Below, piece after piece: positions 4,420 through 7,047 of a stretch of DNA of 7,047 bases. The notes beneath the pieces were generated by a model. That model had not been told where the DNA came from and searched no databases. It saw only the letters and a program-made list of their open reading frames with translations. The stretch is from Spirochaetia bacterium. Its GTDB lineage: Bacteria > Spirochaetota > Spirochaetia > Treponematales > Breznakiellaceae. Position 1 is the stretch's first letter; each line of letters starts with the position of its first letter. The translations under genes were made by a program, and so were the position numbers. The DNA is taken from assembly GCA_026002305.1 (NCBI GenBank), contig BOBI01000098.1:1-7047 (forward strand), in the 5' to 3' direction.

Positions 4420-5601
4420 TCAAGCGGCTGTGCCCTCCTTTTTTTTCGATGTTAGCTCCCGGGCAAGAAGCGGTTTGTCTTTCCAAATAATTTCACAACT
4501 GTTATCAAGTTTTATACGTACGGTTACCTTATCTTTTGGGCGGGGGAGCCGCCGGTTAGTTTTTAAGAGCTGAAACAGTCCGCATTCAAACCTGACTACA
4601 TAATCATTAGTAACTGTCCGTTCATGTTCAAAACAAAATATGTTGTTTAAATCAATTTTGAAAAGCGGAATATGAGTGTCCTTAGGACTTTTTGCGGGTT
4701 TGGAAAATTTGGCATTTATTTTTGGTAGATATGTTTCGAGCAAAAACGTATTCGCGTCAGAGATCGTGGATATTCCGGCAAGCCGCAGTTCCTTAACCAG
4801 TCTATCCTGATCAAGTCCGTGGTTACGCTCGACACGCCCCTTCGCCTGGGGGCTGTTGGCGGCAATCACTTCTATGCCCGGTTTTCCGCGGGCTTTCCCG
4901 AAATGGCTTAACGGCTTGGTTATGCCCTTCAAAAGCTCGGTATCCGTAGGCTCACGGGTAAGCACAAAAGCGTTTTTCTTATCGCGGTAAAGTGCCTGCG
5001 GAATGCCGTATTTGCCTATCCGGAGCCTCAAAACCTCCATCGCGCCCGCAGTTGTCTCCTCCCCGAAAAACTGCGAAAGCCTTGTGTCCGTCGCATCGTC
5101 TATCAGCGTGATTAAACAGCACTTTAATCCGCGTTCTTCAAACCGGCGGTGATGACTTCCGTCGAACTGTATCAGTTCTCCGAAGCTCTCCCGCCTGTCC
5201 CGCCGACTGCGGTACTCGCTGGAGCGCCGCTCTCTAGTCCACAAGCCTTCTTCAAGCAGCCGGCGTCTCACTGTACCCACCGAAACTTTTATCCCTTCAA
5301 TCTCCGCCAGTTTCTCCGCTGCAAAGGTCGGTCCAAAGTCTTCGTACCGCTCCCGATACGCTTGCAACACAACCTCGCGGGTATCCGCCTTAATTTTGTG
5401 ATTCGACTCCTTGCCTACATTCCCGTGAATCAATCCCGCATCGCCGCGTTTTTGGTATGCCGCGTAAATCCGTCCCGCCTGCCGGTAACCCACTTTTAAC
5501 TTCAACCCGGCCGCCTTAACCGTTTGTTTTCCCTGTTTTACCAGTTCCATTTCTTTGCTCCTTAATAAATCTTTCTGCCCCATAGCTAATCTGCCAGCCA
5601 T
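4420..5601 (-). CDS. IS1202-type (ISNCY family) DDE transposase
   Basis: The start is ATG at 5601, because GGAGG lies 5 bases upstream (plus-strand 5607-5611). A more upstream in-frame ATG at 5637 is part of the terminal repeat. The 393-residue protein opens with a helix-turn-helix region (MGQKDLLRSKEMELVKQGKQ, then VKAAGLKLKVGYRQAGRIY, about residues 7-46) followed by KRGDAGLIHGN, typical of this group. The rve-type catalytic core has D147 in LIQFDGSHH, D207 in ALYRDKKNAF and E258 in ANSPQAKGRVERNHG, a complete DDE triad. The segment DRLVKELRLAGISTI after it is also typical of ISNCY/IS1202 proteins. The basic C-terminal part probably contacts the ends. No frameshift or stop is seen. The gene runs opposite to the interrupted host gene. 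Confidence 0.88.
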   Translation of the reverse strand: MAGRLAMGQKDLLRSKEMELVKQGKQTVKAAGLKLKVGYRQAGRIYAAYQKRGDAGLIHGNVGKESNHKIKADTREVVLQAYRERYEDFGPTFAAEKLAEIEGIKVSVGTVRRRLLEEGLWTRERRSSEYRSRRDRRESFGELIQFDGSHHRRFEERGLKCCLITLIDDATDTRLSQFFGEETTAGAMEVLRLRIGKYGIPQALYRDKKNAFVLTREPTDTELLKGITKPLSHFGKARGKPGIEVIAANSPQAKGRVERNHGLDQDRLVKELRLAGISTISDANTFLLETYLPKINAKFSKPAKSPKDTHIPLFKIDLNNIFCFEHERTVTNDYVVRFECGLFQLLKTNRRLPRPKDKVTVRIKLDNSCEIIWKDKPLLARELTSKKKEGTAA

Positions 5602-5606
5602 CTTTG

Positions 5607-5627
5607 CCTCCGGTATTATCTTACCGG
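5607..5627 (-). promoter_or_regulatory. Hairpin overlapping the transposase ribosome binding site
   Basis: On the minus strand CCGGTA-agataa-TACCGG forms a 6-bp stem (5627-5610). Its right arm runs into the Shine-Dalgarno GGAGG (5611-5607), sharing its first two bases. Several insertion sequences use such a structure to limit transposase translation from read-through transcripts. That role is inferred here. Confidence 0.45.
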
Positions 5628-5629
5628 AA

Positions 5630-5679
5630 GGGGACATTTCTATTGGTTTATTAAGAGGACATTATCACTGATTTTTAAC
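5630..5679 (-). repeat. Right terminal region of the IS1202-type element
   Basis: Read inward on the minus strand this begins GTTAAAAATCAGTG and carries AATGTCCTC and then CCAATAGAAATGTCCCC, spaced 25 bases apart. It mirrors the two motifs of the left end at nearly the same distances from the tip. Confidence 0.75.
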
Positions 5680-5698
5680 ATCATTACAGGTGGAATCT
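5680..5698 (+). repeat. Target-site duplication, right copy (19 bp)
   Basis: Identical at all 19 positions to 4334-4352. The next codons (TAT GGA TTA TGG) continue the interrupted DUF4234 reading frame. Confidence 0.95.
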
Positions 5699-6036
5699 AT
5701 GGATTATGGAGGATTCACATTATTGCAAAAGATGTGAATTTAATGTGTTCAGACGATGGAAAGAACACCGGCGGTTTTCTTAAGTATTTCTTTCTTGGTT
5801 TAATTACCCTGGGAATATATGACCTTGTGTGGTTGTATAAGTTGGGGGATCGCCTGCAGGATAATGCAGAAAAATATGGGCTTAAATTTAAGGAAGGCGG
5901 CGGAACTGTTTTGTTGTGGTTCATAGCTGGTTCACTTATTGTAGTAGGTCCATTCGTTGCATTGCATATTCTGTTTAAGAACACAAATGCACTTATTGAT
6001 GAATATAATAAAAAATATTCAAATGCAGTAGTGTAA
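5699..6036 (+). pseudogene. DUF4234 membrane protein, 3' fragment (split by IS)
   Basis: This holds the last 112 codons of the split gene. It includes a second membrane segment (GGFLKYFFLGLITLGIYDLV), the conserved loop WLYKLGDRLQDNAEKYGLKF, and a third membrane segment (LLWFIAGSLIVVGPFVALHI) ending in LFKNTNALIDEYN, a characteristic DUF4234 tail. The function of DUF4234 is unknown; members are small inner-membrane proteins. The fragment could be translated alone from GTG 5734 or ATG 5743, but no good ribosome binding site precedes either, so a functional product is unlikely. It ends 30 bases before the lipoprotein gene, so the two genes were probably co-transcribed before the insertion. Confidence 0.83.
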
Positions 6037-6066
6037 CTTAAAAAATATTTTTTGGAGGTTGTGGAA

Positions 6067-6924
6067 TTGAAATTGTTTGGTAGTAAATTTTTTTGTCTTT
6101 TAGGTATGCTTATTTTTTTTGGATGCGCAAGCGGCGAAAAATCCGTTACCGCCGTGGCCGATGTATCAAACGGGAAGGCGCTTGATACGGCTGGCGAAAA
6201 ATCCGTTGCCGCCGTAACCAATGTTTCAAACGGGAAAGCGCTTGATACGGCTATTGAAGAAGCGGCGGTACGTATAGACAATGCGTTTAAAGCAGGAACG
6301 GAAATTGCTTTAGTTAGTGTTTCTTCGCCATCGGCGCCATTTTCCGAATATGTTTTATCCTACTTGGAAACTGTTTTGGTTAATAACGGTAAATTAGCGG
6401 TTGTTGATCGTGCTAATCTGGATAAAATCAGAGCCTAATTAGGTTTTCAATTATCAGGTGAGGTTAGTGATGAGTCGGCAAAATCTATCGGGAAAATGGT
6501 AGGGGCCGGAGCAATTGTTACCGGCTCTTTGGTAGATTTAGGGGATGTCCATCGCTTAAATATAAAATCCATAAATGTAGAAACTGCGAAAATTGCCGCA
6601 TCGTACGCCGGTGATATAGACAACAGCGCAAGGGTAAAAACATTGCTTGCTTCGGTGGCGGCTCCGGCAACAGCTCAGGCGGTTTCCGGCAAAAAACCTG
6701 CGGCAAATTCGGCCGCCCCCGTTGAAAAAATACCGGTATCAACACAGCCTCCGGCTACGGCACCTGCCCCCACGCAAACTCCCGCCCCGCCGCCTGAACT
6801 AGTCTACAAAGTAGGTGATAAGGGGCCGGCGGGCGGCATTGTGTTTTATGACATGGGTTTTACCATGAACGGCTGGCGGTATCTTGAAGCCGCACCGGCA
6901 GATATTCCCGGTGTATGGCACTAA
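6067..6924 (+). pseudogene. LpoB/CsgG-like lipoprotein with C-terminal module, interrupted by a stop codon
   Basis: The preferred start is TTG 6067, because GGAGG at 6054-6058 lies 8 bases upstream; the in-frame GTG 6061 is too close. The product opens MKLFGSKFFCLLGMLIFFGC, a lipoprotein signal with a relaxed spirochaetal lipobox and Cys20 as the modified residue. A 20-residue tandem repeat follows. Then comes a domain like those of LpoB/CsgG-type outer-membrane lipoproteins: EIALVSVSSPSAPFSEYV, then KLAVVDRANLDKIRA, and after the break GFQLSGEVSDESAKSIGK, then GAGAIVTGSLVDLGD and YAGDIDNSARVKTLLASVA. An in-frame TAA at 6436-6438 stands where relatives have a coding codon such as GAA or CAA. 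A Pro/Ala-rich linker leads to KVGDKGPAGGIVFYDMGF and GWRYLEAAPADI, the usual beginning of a larger C-terminal module. That module stops abruptly at 6924, so the 3' end also seems lost. A role at the cell envelope is inferred. Confidence 0.78.
6133..6252 (+). repeat. 60-bp in-frame tandem duplication in the lipoprotein gene
   Basis: Two 60-bp copies (6133-6192 and 6193-6252) differ at 6 positions. Each encodes GEKSVxAVxxVSNGKALDTA, just after the lipid-anchor cysteine. Three of the differences change the residue and three are silent. The repeat lengthens the tether between the membrane anchor and the folded domain. Confidence 0.9.
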
Positions 6925-6949
6925 ACTTGACCCACAGAATTTGGAAGTG

Positions 6950-6958
6950 TGATATAAT
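6950..6958 (+). promoter_or_regulatory. Extended -10 promoter for the right-end gene
   Basis: TGATATAAT at 6950-6958 is a perfect extended -10 box (TG-n-TATAAT). TTGACC at 6927-6932 resembles a -35 box, but the spacing of 20 bases is long, so the extended -10 probably carries the activity. The expected start is near 6965, about 27 bases before ATG 6992. Confidence 0.5.
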
Positions 6959-6991
6959 TCAGATCAAAGAGCATAACTCTGGGAGGGGAAT

Positions 6992-7047
6992 ATGAGCGAT
7001 GAAAAAGAATTTGTCATGGGTAAAGAGTTTGAGTCACTGGATTTTAA
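6992..7047 (+). CDS. Unidentified gene, N-terminal codons only
   Basis: ATG 6992 follows a very strong ribosome binding site, GGGAGGGG at 6981-6988. The frame is open to the window end and encodes MSDEKEFVMGKEFESLDF. This is too short to assign. The abrupt end of the lipoprotein module just upstream, and the stretch AAACTTGACCCAC at 6923-6935, which recalls ends of IS21-type elements, suggest that this may be the first gene of another insertion sequence. The assignment is tentative. Confidence 0.55.
   Translation, partial: MSDEKEFVMGKEFESLDF

Larger units (their letters stand above)
4353..5679 (-). mobile_element. IS1202-type (ISNCY) insertion sequence, about 1.33 kb, apparently complete
   Basis: One minus-strand transposase fills the element, which is bounded by a perfect 19-bp target duplication and sits inside a DUF4234 gene. 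Read inward from each tip, the ends start GTCAAC and GTTAAA and carry AATGTCC at bases 17-23. A second AATGTCC lies at bases 42-48 (right) and 43-49 (left). The two ends are thus built the same way, with two iterated motifs each. A long duplication is consistent with the IS1202 group, which is known for long direct repeats, and not with most other IS families. Nothing inside looks broken, so it may still be mobile. Confidence 0.85.

Noticed and set aside
5715..6281. 188-codon minus-strand open frame across the DUF4234 and lipoprotein genes
   Set aside because: Its repeats are antisense copies of the 60-bp coding duplication, and the plus-strand frames have clear family features.
6927..6958. 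Classical -35/-10 promoter pair TTGACC and TATAAT
   Set aside because: The 20-base spacing is too long; I kept only the extended -10 box as the supported signal.
1..7047. CRISPR array, tRNA or rRNA genes
   Set aside because: No regularly spaced repeats with spacers were seen, and no cloverleaf or rRNA-like stretches were recognised on either strand.

Overview
The window looks like an accessory region of a spirochaete, most likely a Treponema relative. This is inferred from protein resemblance: the small PIN protein with its short partner, the PD-(D/E)XK 'transposase-family' protein, the DUF4234 membrane protein and the LpoB/CsgG-like lipoprotein with a trailing GPAGGIVFYD module. Composition is mosaic. 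The middle block (about 1.82-4.3 kb) is visibly AT-rich, while the insertion sequences and the lipoprotein gene are much more GC-balanced.

Layout. (1) 1-127: the 3' end of an IS256-family transposase and its right terminal repeat. (2) 238-1784, minus strand: a decayed IS1182-like transposase with a frameshift and a probable lost start codon. (3) 1816-4189: two AT-rich modules bounded by three 28-bp sites that resemble XerC/XerD recombination (dif/pdif) sites in alternating orientation. Module 1 carries a PIN toxin-like gene and a small overlapping partner, with a palindromic operator and a promoter that predicts a leaderless message. Module 2 carries a frameshifted small secreted-protein gene and an intact PD-(D/E)XK nuclease-family gene. 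(4) 4292-6036: a DUF4234 membrane-protein gene split by an apparently intact IS1202-type (ISNCY) element of about 1.33 kb with a perfect 19-bp target duplication. (5) 6067-6924: a lipoprotein gene (LpoB/CsgG-like domain, Pro-rich linker, start of a C-terminal module) broken by an in-frame stop and cut short at its 3' end. (6) 6927-7047: a promoter, a strong ribosome binding site and the first codons of an unidentified gene, possibly in another mobile element.

The most interesting reading is that 1816-4189 is a pair of adjacent pdif-like modules. The XerC-like arms face inward around the toxin-antitoxin pair, and the XerD-like arms face inward around the nuclease module. Each module also has its own extra inverted repeats just inside the sites. 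This layout is known from plasmid pdif modules of Acinetobacter. I am not aware of it in a spirochaete, but I could not search for it. Around these modules nearly every gene is damaged, so the locus reads as a hotspot of repeated insertion.
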